Notes: generated by a model not told the origin, from the sequence alone. A stretch of DNA of 64,000 bases from Desulfobulbus propionicus (GCA_002748755.1 PDTD01000017.1:85979-149978), one strand, 5' to 3'. Positions 27,117-37,288 are shown, numbered from the stretch's first letter. A program made the numbers and translations.

Positions 27117-27236
27117 CTATGCCGCATGAGTTTGTGTCTGCTCGTTCCTGGTTTTTTCCAGCCAACACACGCCAACCCGAATTGCCCATGAGCATTTGAG
27201 AAAAGCTGTCTCTACATTCTTTCTTTTCTCATTCAT
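27117..27236 (-). CDS. Possible 39-residue peptide in LPS operon
   Basis: ATG 27236 has an AAGGAG site about 10 nt upstream. The frame encodes a basic peptide (MNEKRKNVETAFLKCSWAIR..., ending QTQTHAA) and stops 24 nt before the heptosyltransferase start. It fills the only sizeable gap in the operon. No family recognised. It could be a leader or chance. Confidence 0.3.
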   Translation of the reverse strand: MNEKRKNVETAFLKCSWAIRVGVCWLEKTRNEQTQTHAA

Positions 27237-27321
27237 TATCTTTGTATTCTCCTTTTCAATTTCCCCATAATGTTTATGGACGAGGGAAGGTAGGTGACCG
27301 TGCAGCAATGGGGCAGATCGC

Positions 27322-28398
27322 TCACGCTCCATGGGCATGGTTTCTGACCTTAAACGCCAACTCTTTCAGGCGCTCGATATGCTGGCCGATTTCAAGGCCG
27401 TACCTGGCAGCAAAACCCGGTGGCACCGTTTTTCGCTTTAGGGTCATCAGGGCCTGCAATATGGTTGCAGGCTCATTGTCCTGCAAAATAATACCATCCT
27501 CATCGGTCAACAATTCTGCCGCGCCTACCTGGGCAGTCGTAATGACCGGGGTACCGCAGGCGAGTGATTCGGCAATCACCAGGCCGAAAGGCTCATAATG
27601 TGAGGGGAGTATGACATAATCTACAGCCCTGTACAGGGTCGCCATATCATCAACGTACCCGATGCAGCGTACATGCGAGGCGAGCGTTCTGCTACGACGG
27701 ACCGCGTCACCAACAATAATGAGCTCGAACCGGTCAGTATCCAGTTTGGCCCAAGCCGTCAGCAGAGAGGCAAGCCCTTTTCTTTTGTGACTCAAGGAAG
27801 GAAAAAGCAGGGTCAGCTTGCCGCCATCAACAGCATACCTCTCCCTGGCCTGCTGTTTGTCCATCAATAGGGAGCGGGCAAACCGTTTTTCATTTATCGG
27901 CGGATAGAGAACGTGTACCTTCCGGTCAGAAATATCATAGTGACGAAGGATTTCTTCTTGGATGGAAGCCGAGTGCGCAACAATTGCCGGTGTGCTCGAC
28001 ATCATACGATGTTCGAAACGATTCTCCACCATATCGTGCATGGATCTGTATAAATTACAGGTCTTCCTTGCAAGAACAGACTGGGGGTGCACCCCCCCGA
28101 CAATGGCTATATCCTGGCAAGATGTGCGGGTCAGGCTGACAGTCAAATCATATTTTCTCTTGTCAAACCCGTTGTTATACCTAAAAAGAAAAAAATACTT
28201 CTTCAGTCTTCTGGGTAAAAAAAAGACCGGTGTCCTGTGCACTATGCAACCATGCTGGCGGGCCAGGTCCAGATCCGCCTTGTAGGCATGGATATGCACC
28301 TCGTCACCGACGGCCCGGAATCCTTCAACAAGGGTGAGCAGGTAGGATTCCATGCCCCCGGACTTGTTGAACTGATTGTGAATAATGGCAACTTTCAT
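27322..28398 (-). CDS. Family 4 glycosyltransferase
   Basis: A 358-residue GT-B enzyme. The N-terminus is typical of WaaG-type transferases (MKVAIIHNQFNKSGGMESYL). The donor-binding region reads VILPSHYEPFGLVIAESLACGTPVITT with the E-x7-E motif. The mid-section KLTLLFPSLSHKRKGLASLL is also family-typical. It likely extends the LPS core. It follows the O-antigen ligase gene on the same strand with a 39-nt gap. Confidence 0.92.
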   Translation of the reverse strand: MKVAIIHNQFNKSGGMESYLLTLVEGFRAVGDEVHIHAYKADLDLARQHGCIVHRTPVFFLPRRLKKYFFLFRYNNGFDKRKYDLTVSLTRTSCQDIAIVGGVHPQSVLARKTCNLYRSMHDMVENRFEHRMMSSTPAIVAHSASIQEEILRHYDISDRKVHVLYPPINEKRFARSLLMDKQQARERYAVDGGKLTLLFPSLSHKRKGLASLLTAWAKLDTDRFELIIVGDAVRRSRTLASHVRCIGYVDDMATLYRAVDYVILPSHYEPFGLVIAESLACGTPVITTAQVGAAELLTDEDGIILQDNEPATILQALMTLKRKTVPPGFAARYGLEIGQHIERLKELAFKVRNHAHGA

Positions 28399-28437
28399 AC
28401 GGCTGCCCTGTCTATCCTCTGTTCAGCATAACACGAA

Positions 28438-29733
28438 TCAATTTCCTTCCGTACAGGCTGTTTGTGCAAATGCACAACAGTGGGCGCCCTCACCCTCTGG
28501 GCCGCTCATCCCCTCTGTGCACAACGACGACCTCGATGTACTGGTCTCTTTCTTGTATAAAACCGCTGAAAACAAGGAAAACAAAAAGCCAGTCTCATAG
28601 ACCACCAGATAAGACTCGGTCAACATAATGACCATGAAAAGAACAGGAAAGGCGATCAGCAGATGCCGTCTGGGCTCACCGATTCGCAGTGCCTCCCTGA
28701 ACTGACTATACAGGAGCATAACCAGGCTCAACAGCCCCAATACTCCCAGGCGGGTGGCCATCAGGACATACTGGCTATGCGGATTGTCAGTAGGCCCGAT
28801 ATGCGGCGAATGTTGTTCGTTGACCCGCCGATACTCAGCAGCAAAATCCCCGGTACCAACTCCAAGCAAGGGGGCGCGTACAAACATATACCAGGAATTT
28901 TCCCAGTACAGGAGCCTGAGCCCTATGGAGGTGTCGGCATTTTCCCTGAACCGGTTAAATTCACTGTAGGCCGTATCCACCCGCTGTTTGAAAACCGGAC
29001 TCAGACTATACGCTGATACAGCCAGCAGCAGCACTGCAGCCAGCGCCCCACCTACCGCCAACCTGGAATTTCGTCGAAAAAGCTGCAGGAAAAAAAGACC
29101 CACGAGTACCAAAAAAGCGAGCTGACCGGCCCTGCCTTCGGTCAAAAACATATTGAAGAGCATAGTGGTCAAAAGCGGGGTCCAAATCAGTCGCACCCAG
29201 AGTGGACGGCTTTGCAAATACAACTCATACGCCAGACAATAGATGGCAAAAGCCAGCATAGGATTATAAACGACGTGAAAAGTCTTCTTGGTCAGGTGTT
29301 CAGGGCTGACATCGGCATACTGGATAAGGCCAAACCATGCCAGATAGGTCACAATCATGGCAACGGTCATACCAGCAATAAATGCCCGAATATGCACATG
29401 CCTCCTCTTGGCGCAAACAACGGTCAAGAATACCGGCATGAGCATAACCTTCCACGTTTTCTTGATAAAAATCAGACCAGCGCCCACATCCTCACTCCAG
29501 AGCAGGCCAAGAAGAAGGCAGAAGATATAGAACAACACGGCCAGGCAGACCGGATTATGGACCATTTCCCTGCATTTGTCCCTATAGCCGCCCTCAAGCA
29601 GCCACAGGACAACAGTAAGGCAGGCCAAGAGGGATATAGCCGAGGTCGACAAAGGCAGGGAAAAGGCGAGAACAACCGTACACCAAAAAGCACCTCTTTG
29701 AACCGTGTCCCTGAATGTTCTCATGCCCACCAT
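28438..29733 (-). CDS. O-antigen ligase family protein
   Basis: A 431-residue integral membrane protein of the Wzy_C/WaaL family with about eleven segments. The long periplasmic loop carries the family's R-x-H-type region (YRRVNEQHSPHIGPTDNPHSQYV). It probably joins undecaprenyl-linked O-antigen to lipid A-core on the periplasmic side. A related polymerase role cannot be excluded from sequence. It follows msbA by 6 nt. Confidence 0.85.
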   Translation of the reverse strand: MVGMRTFRDTVQRGAFWCTVVLAFSLPLSTSAISLLACLTVVLWLLEGGYRDKCREMVHNPVCLAVLFYIFCLLLGLLWSEDVGAGLIFIKKTWKVMLMPVFLTVVCAKRRHVHIRAFIAGMTVAMIVTYLAWFGLIQYADVSPEHLTKKTFHVVYNPMLAFAIYCLAYELYLQSRPLWVRLIWTPLLTTMLFNMFLTEGRAGQLAFLVLVGLFFLQLFRRNSRLAVGGALAAVLLLAVSAYSLSPVFKQRVDTAYSEFNRFRENADTSIGLRLLYWENSWYMFVRAPLLGVGTGDFAAEYRRVNEQHSPHIGPTDNPHSQYVLMATRLGVLGLLSLVMLLYSQFREALRIGEPRRHLLIAFPVLFMVIMLTESYLVVYETGFLFSLFSAVLYKKETSTSRSSLCTEGMSGPEGEGAHCCAFAQTACTEGN

Positions 29734-29739
29734 ACTCTG

Positions 29740-31470
29740 TCAATGCACGTATTGCAGTTGATGCAGCGATTTGTACTCCCCTCCTGCTGCAAGGAGTTCA
29801 TCATGGGTACCGCTTTCGAGCAATCGACCATCTTTGAGCACAATAATTCGATCGGCATTTTTAATGGTTGAAAGGCGGTGGGCGATGACAATGGTGGTTC
29901 TGTTTTTCATCAGGTTTTCCAGAGCACGCTGCACCTGCTGTTCCGACTCAGTATCCAAGGAAGACGTTGCCTCATCGAGAATAAGGATGGGGGCATCCTT
30001 AAGCAGGGCCCTGGCAATGGATACACGCTGCTGCTGGCCGCCGGACAGTCTGGCTCCGGATTCTCCCACCATGGTGTCGAACCCGTCAGGCAATGCCTCA
30101 ATAAAATCCAGGGCGTGGGCTGATCGTGCGGCTTCCCGTATTTTCTCTACCGTACAATCTGCAACACCATAGGCAATATTGTTGGCAACCGTGTCATTGA
30201 ACAAAATGGTCTGCTGGGTGACCAAGGCGATCTGTCTGCGCAGTGATTCCATGGTCACCTCCCGGATATCATGTCCATCAATGTACAATCCGCCTTTGCT
30301 GACCTCATAAAAACGGGGAATAAGGTTGGCAAGGGTCGTTTTGCCGCTGCCGCTGGGTCCGACTACGGCCAAGACTTCCCCCCTGTTCATGGTCAGCTCT
30401 ATATGGTGCAGGACAGGCTCGCTGTTCTCATAGCCAAAGGTTACCCCTCGAAACTCTATACTCTTCGAAAAAGGCGGCAGTACCGCTGCGCCCTGTTTGT
30501 CTGTAATGGAGGGCTGTACATCAAGGATATTGAAAATACGGGCAGCCGAGGCCATACCCGATTGAATGGTCGCATTTATTTTACTGACCCCCTTAACTGG
30601 TTCATAGAGCATAATCAAGGCGGTGAGAAAAGCCATGAAAGTACCTGGTGTTGACGCACCTTCCAGCACCTGCATGCCTCCGTACCAAATGATCAGAGCC
30701 ATTCCGATCCCTCCCATGAACTCGACCATTGGGTGGGAAAGACTTTTAAAGCGCGTTTCACGCATCAGAATATCAAAAAGGCCCTGCATCTGTTGACCAA
30801 ACCTGGCAGCCTCTGCACGCTCCATGCAAAAGGCCTTGACAATCCTGGCCCCGGCAATGGTCTCATGCAGTATACTGGTGGACACGCCGACTTCTTGTTG
30901 GTAGTTTGCGCTTATCCTACGGAACTTTTTACCGAATACAACAATAGGGACAGCTGCGGCCGGAATAAATATAAAAGATATCAGCGCCAACTGCCAGTCC
31001 ATATAAAAAATAACCGCCAACAGCCCAATGACCGTAAAGAAATCACGGAGAAGATAAATAAATGCGTGGGAAATACACCCCTGCAGCAAAGTCACATCAT
31101 TCATAATCCGTGATATCAATTCCCCGGTGGGATTTTTGTGAAAAAAACTAAGACTGAGCCTGTTCAAATGCACATAAATCCCTGTACGCAGATCCCTGAT
31201 AACACTTTGTCCAACCCATTGCAGCAGATAGGTATAGGTAAAATAAAAAAATCCCTTGACTAAAAAAACCACCAACAGCTCCAGGGGCATTATATGCAGC
31301 AATTCCTTGTCTTGATTGTAAAATATTTCATCGAGCAGCGGCTTGACGATATATGCCTGGAGGGCATTAAAACCGGCCACAAAAACCATGGCGACCATGG
31401 CAATGATCAGTTTTTTCCTATATGGCGCCATCACGACGTGGAGTCGTGCGATTATTTCTTTACTTGTCAT
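29740..31470 (-). CDS. msbA: Lipid A export ABC transporter MsbA
   Basis: A half-size ABC exporter (six membrane segments plus ATPase) that flips lipid A-core to the outer leaflet. The ATPase has Walker A (VVGPSGSGKTTLANL), signature (LSGGQQQRVSIARALL), Walker B (ILILDEATSSLD) and IVIAHRLSTI. ATG 31470 (MTSKEIIARLHVV) gives about 576 residues, the family length. A longer frame to 31560 is not supported. It heads the LPS gene run. Confidence 0.95.
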   Translation of the reverse strand: MTSKEIIARLHVVMAPYRKKLIIAMVAMVFVAGFNALQAYIVKPLLDEIFYNQDKELLHIMPLELLVVFLVKGFFYFTYTYLLQWVGQSVIRDLRTGIYVHLNRLSLSFFHKNPTGELISRIMNDVTLLQGCISHAFIYLLRDFFTVIGLLAVIFYMDWQLALISFIFIPAAAVPIVVFGKKFRRISANYQQEVGVSTSILHETIAGARIVKAFCMERAEAARFGQQMQGLFDILMRETRFKSLSHPMVEFMGGIGMALIIWYGGMQVLEGASTPGTFMAFLTALIMLYEPVKGVSKINATIQSGMASAARIFNILDVQPSITDKQGAAVLPPFSKSIEFRGVTFGYENSEPVLHHIELTMNRGEVLAVVGPSGSGKTTLANLIPRFYEVSKGGLYIDGHDIREVTMESLRRQIALVTQQTILFNDTVANNIAYGVADCTVEKIREAARSAHALDFIEALPDGFDTMVGESGARLSGGQQQRVSIARALLKDAPILILDEATSSLDTESEQQVQRALENLMKNRTTIVIAHRLSTIKNADRIIVLKDGRLLESGTHDELLAAGGEYKSLHQLQYVH

Positions 31471-31565
31471 CAATTGTTCATCCCGGCTCAAAAACCGAAT
31501 GCAGCATACTGGTTTGTCAAAGCATCCAAAATCCATCAGAGATTCTGGATCAGGTATCATTCCGG

Positions 31566-33797
31566 CTACAACAAGCCGTTATAATAATTCCCTGCCATAC
31601 TAGACTGGGTGTCCGCATCTTTCTTGAGGAGTCGACTGACCTGAGCGCACTCCACAGAGGCCGTTGTGCACTCCAGGTCAATCACGACATAATCAACGGT
31701 ATCCTCCATGAGGTGGGGGACAGCGTGCAGCAGGCTGAAAGGTTTTCGGGCACGCACCATGGTCAACTCTTGGGTCCGTTCTACGAAAAATTCTTCTCCT
31801 TTAGGGCTGGTTATCCGCTGCCGTCTCCTGGCCTCTGTCACCGGAACCCTGGACGTAAAAAGAGCTGGATAGCCATACACATACATGCCCACCCGAAGAT
31901 GCCCTGTTCTTTCCTGACCAGCGCTCTCAATGGTGCGCCAGGCAAGCAAAGTACGCCGCAAGGTCTCCCTGTCGGTTTCCAGGGAAAAGAGCATCCCAGC
32001 CAATCCCATCTCCCTGCCATGCAACAGGGCGGCACTGTTGAGCACATTCCAAGAGTAGTCGGCAAACAAAGAGAGCGGCCGATCCTGGCGGACAAAATCC
32101 TCGAACAGGGAAATCTGCGTCATCATACCCAGTTGAAAAGCCGTCCATCCCATCTGCTGCAGCTGTTGCAGCCAACGTGCATACTGAGCTACGCTTGTTT
32201 CCAGGACCACCGGAGGCAGAGTCCACACCAACCGAGGGTACATCTGGTGCGCCCGCTTGCCCAACTGCAATACCTGCTCGACATTGGTCTGGTTCACCGG
32301 CAGGAGCAGGCCATGCACAGCTGTGGGAAACCGTTGTTGCACAGGCGGGAGGGTCCCCAGACGATACCACCAGTCCACCCGCCGCGACGGGCTGTCCTGT
32401 CTGCTGCTTCTATATATGTCTGCGGACTTGTTCCATGACAAGGCAGCAAGTACAGGTTGTGCCGCGCTTTGAGCGGCCTGCAGGTTGAGTACAGCCTGCG
32501 TGTTTGCCGGCACGGTCCGTCCTTTTTTTTTCCCTCTTCCTTTCACATCAACCTTAAACAATGCGCCAGAGGCAGGCCTTCCTTTCTGTACCTGAATTTT
32601 TTCACCTAACCGCAGGGTAACAGCCTGTCCCTTCTCCGCTTGGCGCACCGATCTGCCCTGGACCCAAAGCTGCTTCAAAGTAAAACTCTGACGAATATCC
32701 CGTTTTTCGTCTTGATACCGCAACCGGTCGCCGACGTGAACACCTTTTTTCAACACCAGACTGACCTTTGTCTCTGATCCTTGCCGCTCTTTGCCGCGAA
32801 GCTGACTGCAGAGCCCGAGAAAAGACCCGGAACCTCCTGTCTGGTGAGGTGTTACCACCTGATGCAGCTTTTTTCCCAGGTATCCCCCGCACCGATATCG
32901 TCCCATGGCCCGGTCCAGCAAACGGTTTGCCTGTCGCTCAATCTTCTTCTTCTCCTCACCTGTGGTATGAAGATTATCAAGACACAACCTGTAGGCCCTG
33001 ACTGTATGACGTACATACTCCACAGGTCGCAAACGTCCCTCGATTTTCAGACTGACCACATGGGTCATACAGAGTTGCCTGAGATACTGGATGGCTCCCA
33101 GATCGTTCATGGAAAAATAATACCCGCTTTTTCCTCTCCCCGTAGAACTGCGGGTCCGCCGAGAAGGCTGCAGGCTGTAACGCCTTCTGCATGGCTGCAC
33201 ACACTGGCCGCGAAGGCTTGACTTGCCGCCGTGCAGACTGGAAAACAGACACAGACCGGAGTAACTGTAGCACATTGCACCATGAATAAAAACCTCCAAC
33301 TCCACATTCGTATTCCGGCTTATCTCCCGAATTTCCTGCAACGACAACTCCCTGGCAAGAACGACCCTGTCAATGCCACGGCTCTCTACAGCTGCGGCTC
33401 CGGCTGTGTTATGCACCGACATTAGCGTCGAGGCATGCAGGGTCAGACTCGGAAACCAGGTACGGGCAATATGCCACAGACCCATATCCTGGACAATAAG
33501 GGCATCCGGCCGAATCTGGTCTGCCAGTACAGACAGGGTTGCCACGGCAGTACGCAGCTCTTCCTGCTTGACCAGCGCATTCATGGCCACGTGGATTTTT
33601 TTCTTTCTTTGATGTGCATATCTGCACATCCAGGCGATTTCCTCCAGGGTGAAATCACGGGTCAAAGCCCGGGCATTGGCCCCAGGCGCCCCCACATATA
33701 CGGCATCGGCTCCTTCTTCCAGGGCAACAAAAAACGCCTCTGGAGTCCCTGCCGGAGCAAGCAGCTCCATGGAATCATATTGCCTGTTCTCTGTCAT
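31566..33797 (-). CDS. Peptidase U32 family protein (RlhA/TrhP-like)
   Basis: A 743-residue U32 protein starting MELLAPAGTPEAFFVALEEG after eight extra residues. It has the U32 signature region (ELEVFIHGAMCYSYSGLCLF, GQCVQPCRR). Many members are RNA-hydroxylating enzymes (RlhA on 23S rRNA, TrhP on tRNA) rather than true peptidases. The long second half (residues 380-743) matches the extended members. Which RNA is modified cannot be told. It lies upstream of msbA with a small gap but is probably not functionally tied to LPS. Confidence 0.9.
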   Translation of the reverse strand: MTENRQYDSMELLAPAGTPEAFFVALEEGADAVYVGAPGANARALTRDFTLEEIAWMCRYAHQRKKKIHVAMNALVKQEELRTAVATLSVLADQIRPDALIVQDMGLWHIARTWFPSLTLHASTLMSVHNTAGAAAVESRGIDRVVLARELSLQEIREISRNTNVELEVFIHGAMCYSYSGLCLFSSLHGGKSSLRGQCVQPCRRRYSLQPSRRTRSSTGRGKSGYYFSMNDLGAIQYLRQLCMTHVVSLKIEGRLRPVEYVRHTVRAYRLCLDNLHTTGEEKKKIERQANRLLDRAMGRYRCGGYLGKKLHQVVTPHQTGGSGSFLGLCSQLRGKERQGSETKVSLVLKKGVHVGDRLRYQDEKRDIRQSFTLKQLWVQGRSVRQAEKGQAVTLRLGEKIQVQKGRPASGALFKVDVKGRGKKKGRTVPANTQAVLNLQAAQSAAQPVLAALSWNKSADIYRSSRQDSPSRRVDWWYRLGTLPPVQQRFPTAVHGLLLPVNQTNVEQVLQLGKRAHQMYPRLVWTLPPVVLETSVAQYARWLQQLQQMGWTAFQLGMMTQISLFEDFVRQDRPLSLFADYSWNVLNSAALLHGREMGLAGMLFSLETDRETLRRTLLAWRTIESAGQERTGHLRVGMYVYGYPALFTSRVPVTEARRRQRITSPKGEEFFVERTQELTMVRARKPFSLLHAVPHLMEDTVDYVVIDLECTTASVECAQVSRLLKKDADTQSSMAGNYYNGLL

Positions 33798-33843
33798 ACC
33801 TGCACATTATACCAAACCAGAAAAAGCGGGAAAACGGGATGAT

Positions 33844-35328
33844 TCAAGAAGAAGATTTGAAGACGGTCAAGGGAAAATCAATGGACGGCACAGGCAGAAT
33901 AAAATAAAAAATATTCCCCTCGGGAACAGGCTCATATCCTGCCGCCCCGCCATGCAGCTCGACAACCTGACGGACAAAAGAAAGGCCATGACCTGTTCCG
34001 GGAATGCTCTTGCTTCCCTGTCCCCTCACCCCCTCTTGAAAAAGACCTTCCCCTTCCCTTGGGCTCATATTCGGACCAGTGGTAAAAACAGTAAACTTGA
34101 TCCCCTTCTGTCCCGAACCGGAAAAATTATCGATCATTTGAAAATTATAGGCCATAACTTTACGTTTCACCCCTTTGTGATCCGTTATGCCCCGGGTATA
34201 CTTGGCTGCATTGGAAAAGAGGTTGGCATACACTTGGGCAAGCAACCCCATATCGACAAAAATGGGAAACTCCTCCTGCTCTTTGTTGTCTGGTCGTTCA
34301 ACGGTGATGTCGGCAGCTTTCAGGCGGCTGTCATAATGCTCCAACTGGGGAATAATGACATCTTTTTCCACATAGCATTGTTTAGGTCGCAAGACCAGAT
34401 AGCCTCGCTCAAAATGTTCGCGTCGGAAAAGACTTTCCAAAAACAGACTGATATTAGAGTGGTGCTTGACCATTTCCTGATGATAGTGTAACAGGCTGTC
34501 CTGCACCTCACGGAGCTGAGTATGAAAGCGTACGCAGCCTTCGCCGAACAGGGGAAAGCCACCCTCCGGGACAGTATCCGGGACAGGTATCTCTTCGAGC
34601 AGGCCATTGATGAGATCAATTTTCTTTTTCAGTTGATTGAACAAATGCCTAAAATACATATTGGGAACAATGATATTGTGCTCAATATCGACTACCAGAC
34701 TATTGATAAACTTGAGATGCTCAATATTCTGTTGCGCAATCAACCTGTTATTCAGATTGTATCCGATGCGGTTGGCATACTTGGTAAAGAAAAATTTATC
34801 TTCATCTGACACCCCCTCTGGCGCAAGGATTTCATACATGCCAAGAACCCTGCCACAACTGTACTTACCCTGTATTTCACTCCAAAGGGATGTCTGGCGC
34901 TGTTGCGCTTCTTTCTGGCGCTGGTTTGCATGGATGGATTTCTGGGAAAACGAATATTTACTGAAGATCGGAATCACATAGGACCCGCTGAGTTCATAGG
35001 GATTCTCATCCAGCTGAACCGGATATCGTGCGGGGCATGGTTCTGCACAAACGCCCTCGGCCGAGGAGCACACCAAATGCACCTGATCATCTTTGCAAAG
35101 ATATAATTTACTGGCAACACCCAGCATGACATGAGGAACTGAAACACAGATTCGATAAAAATCCTCCAGCGCATCGTACTCCTGGGCAAGATCAAAAAAT
35201 GCTTTGAGAAAATCATTATGCCGCCTGGAAAAATTGCTCTTTTCGTAGCTTTCAGATTTCGCCGCAACACGTTGACAGACGCTTTCCAGGTCATCTGGGG
35301 TTGCCGTTTTTTTCTGCTTCTGCTCCAT
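33844..35328 (-). CDS. Sensor histidine kinase-like protein
   Basis: A 494-residue cytoplasmic protein without membrane segments. Residues 40-200 look GAF-like (FYRICVSVPHVMLGVASKLY). A dimerisation helix with a candidate H-box follows (VVDIEHNIIVPNMYFRHLF), then a HATPase domain with N-box (YANLFSNAAKYT) and G-box (GTGHGLSFVRQVVELHGG). No receiver or partner regulator is adjacent. Kinase function is probable because the ATP-binding residues are intact. Confidence 0.78.
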   Translation of the reverse strand: MEQKQKKTATPDDLESVCQRVAAKSESYEKSNFSRRHNDFLKAFFDLAQEYDALEDFYRICVSVPHVMLGVASKLYLCKDDQVHLVCSSAEGVCAEPCPARYPVQLDENPYELSGSYVIPIFSKYSFSQKSIHANQRQKEAQQRQTSLWSEIQGKYSCGRVLGMYEILAPEGVSDEDKFFFTKYANRIGYNLNNRLIAQQNIEHLKFINSLVVDIEHNIIVPNMYFRHLFNQLKKKIDLINGLLEEIPVPDTVPEGGFPLFGEGCVRFHTQLREVQDSLLHYHQEMVKHHSNISLFLESLFRREHFERGYLVLRPKQCYVEKDVIIPQLEHYDSRLKAADITVERPDNKEQEEFPIFVDMGLLAQVYANLFSNAAKYTRGITDHKGVKRKVMAYNFQMIDNFSGSGQKGIKFTVFTTGPNMSPREGEGLFQEGVRGQGSKSIPGTGHGLSFVRQVVELHGGAAGYEPVPEGNIFYFILPVPSIDFPLTVFKSSS

Positions 35329-35550
35329 ATCCTGGTACCGGTATATGGTTCACCAGACAATGGCTCACCGTCTTCATTGGCACGTACTCACCAAAAAAAT
35401 GCCATATTAATTTGAAAACGCGCCCACCCCATGCCCGCTCAGCGTGTTTTTGGGGCAGCAGAGACACGTTCTCGCTCCAACAGGCTTATATACGGGCAAT
35501 TGTTAGCGTTCAAAGCTGGAACGCTGTCAGGAAACGCCTGCCTTCTCCAC

Positions 35551-36087
35551 TCAGACCGTTGTCAGAACAACACCGTCATATTCGCTGCATTCTCGTAACA
35601 GGACGTCCACCCTTACCCCTCCAGTTACGCTCATGGCCATGCCAACATAATCCGGTTGGATGGGTAGCTCCCTACCTCCCCGATCAACAAGCACAGCCAG
35701 TTGAATCGACTGGGGTCTTCCATAGTCCATCAGTGCATCCATGGCTGCCCTGACTGTTCGGCCAGTGAAAACGACATCATCCACCAAGACCACCTTCCGA
35801 GCTTCAAGTATAAAACCTATATCAGATCGCCGGACAATGGGATTTTGTGCAATCAAACTCCAATCATCGCGATAAAGCGTGATGTCCAGCACACCAATGG
35901 GCAGGGACACGCCCTGGTGTTGCAGAACTTTTTTGTGCAGTCTTTGGGCTAAAAACACGCCGCCAGTATGAATACCTACAAGAGAAAGATCTTCCACCCC
36001 ATGATGCCGTTCAATAATCTCCAGACTAATTCGATCCAGGCTACGGTCAATATCCTGACTGGTCATAACACTTTGCTGTTCCATCAT
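35551..36087 (-). CDS. pyrR: Bifunctional PyrR regulator / uracil phosphoribosyltransferase
   Basis: PyrR binds pyr mRNA attenuators in some bacteria and can act as a uracil phosphoribosyltransferase. About 178 residues from ATG 36087, with an ATGA overlap with purN and a GAGAGG ribosome site. The PRPP loop reads VVLVDDVVFTGRTVRAAMDA, with VGIHTGGVFLAQRL earlier. It is the third gene of purH-purN-pyrR. No pyr operon is nearby, so its regulatory target is not visible. Confidence 0.92.
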   Translation of the reverse strand: MMEQQSVMTSQDIDRSLDRISLEIIERHHGVEDLSLVGIHTGGVFLAQRLHKKVLQHQGVSLPIGVLDITLYRDDWSLIAQNPIVRRSDIGFILEARKVVLVDDVVFTGRTVRAAMDALMDYGRPQSIQLAVLVDRGGRELPIQPDYVGMAMSVTGGVRVDVLLRECSEYDGVVLTTV

Positions 36088-36665
36088 CCCGCCTCTCTCT
36101 CCCAAAAAAAATCAATGCCCCGTTCACCCACAAGGTTTATAGCTTCCGGATAGGTTGCACACTCCAAGGAAAAGACCTTATCAGCAATATCATCAGGTGA
36201 ATCTTCATAGGCGATGGAGACACAACGCTGGAGAACAATGGGGCCTTCATCATAGTGCTCGTTGGCAAAATGGACGGTACAACCACTGACCGTACACCCT
36301 TTGGCCTTGACCGCTTCATGGACATGGTGTCCATAAAAGCCTTTCCCGCAAAACGAGGGGATAAGGGCGGGATGGATGTTCAACACTGATCGGACAAGTT
36401 CGGGGGGCGGTTGGTACAATTGCAGATATCCGGCAAGCACAATCAGGTCTATGTCATACCGCTTGAGCAGTTCATTGATCGACGTGTTGTCCGGGGCATA
36501 CCAGGCCGGGTACCCGTACCTTTTCGCCTTTGCCAACCCCAGGGCCATCTCCACATTGGAAATAACCACCTCTATGGAGGCCCGGAGAGTACCAGCGCCG
36601 ATGCATGCATGAAAGTTGTCCAGGGTCCGCCCGCTGCCGGAGAGTAAAACGGCTAATTTCTGCAT
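36084..36665 (-). CDS. purN: Phosphoribosylglycinamide formyltransferase PurN
   Basis: GAR transformylase, step 3 of purine synthesis using 10-formyl-THF. 193 residues from ATG 36665. LAVLLSGSGRTLDNFHACI is at the N-terminus. The catalytic region has LNIHPALIPSFCGKGFYGHHVHE and CTVHFANEHYDEGPIVLQR with the essential Asn/His/Asp set. It overlaps purH (TGATG) and pyrR (ATGA), so the three genes are translationally coupled. Confidence 0.94.
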   Translation of the reverse strand: MQKLAVLLSGSGRTLDNFHACIGAGTLRASIEVVISNVEMALGLAKAKRYGYPAWYAPDNTSINELLKRYDIDLIVLAGYLQLYQPPPELVRSVLNIHPALIPSFCGKGFYGHHVHEAVKAKGCTVSGCTVHFANEHYDEGPIVLQRCVSIAYEDSPDDIADKVFSLECATYPEAINLVGERGIDFFWEREAG

Positions 36666-37288
36666 CAATCTTCTCCACTGAAAGAGGGGTCAGCGCCCGT
36701 ATCAACGGTTTCCATCCACTCTCTTATTGCTTTATCATAGGACGCGGTCAGGGTAAAAACCTTTTGAGCAAGATAAAACCGGGTCGCCAGCAGCGTATTT
36801 CCATTCTCACGCAACTCTTTGATAACAAGGGGATAGTCAGCCGGATCAACAATGACCGAGACATCCATGAAATTTTTAGCCGCAGCTCTCAGCAAGGTCG
36901 GCCCTCCCACATCTATATATTCCACGGCCTCGGCAACACAACAACCCGGCCGCGCCACTGCCTGACTGAAGGCATACAGATTCACGACAACAAGATCAAT
37001 GGTTCCTATACCATGTTCTTGACACTGACGCTGATGCTCTGTATTGGATCGCTGGTGCAGAATGGCACCATGCACTTTGGGGTGCAGAGTCTTGACGCGG
37101 CCATCCAACATTTCAGGAGACCCTGTCCATGCTGAAACATCGGTCACACTCAAGCCCTTGTCTCGTAGTTTTCTGGCAGTACCGCCGGTTGAGAGAAGCT
37201 CTATGCCCAATTCGGCCAATTGAGAGGCAAAATCTTCAATACCACTTTTATCGGTAACGCTTAGCAAGGCGCACTTGACAGTACTCAT
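36665..37288 (-). CDS. purH: Single-domain PurH: IMP cyclohydrolase only
   Basis: 207 residues covering only the N-terminal MGS-like cyclohydrolase domain of PurH (ALLSVTDKSGIEDFASQLAE, ELLSTGGTARKLRDKG, DGRVKTLHPKVHGAILHQR). The C-terminal AICAR transformylase domain is absent and the ORF ends cleanly at the coupled purN start. This is a split arrangement rather than a truncation. AICAR formylation must be encoded elsewhere. A GGAG ribosome site precedes ATG 37288. Confidence 0.92.
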   Translation of the reverse strand: MSTVKCALLSVTDKSGIEDFASQLAELGIELLSTGGTARKLRDKGLSVTDVSAWTGSPEMLDGRVKTLHPKVHGAILHQRSNTEHQRQCQEHGIGTIDLVVVNLYAFSQAVARPGCCVAEAVEYIDVGGPTLLRAAAKNFMDVSVIVDPADYPLVIKELRENGNTLLATRFYLAQKVFTLTASYDKAIREWMETVDTGADPSFSGED

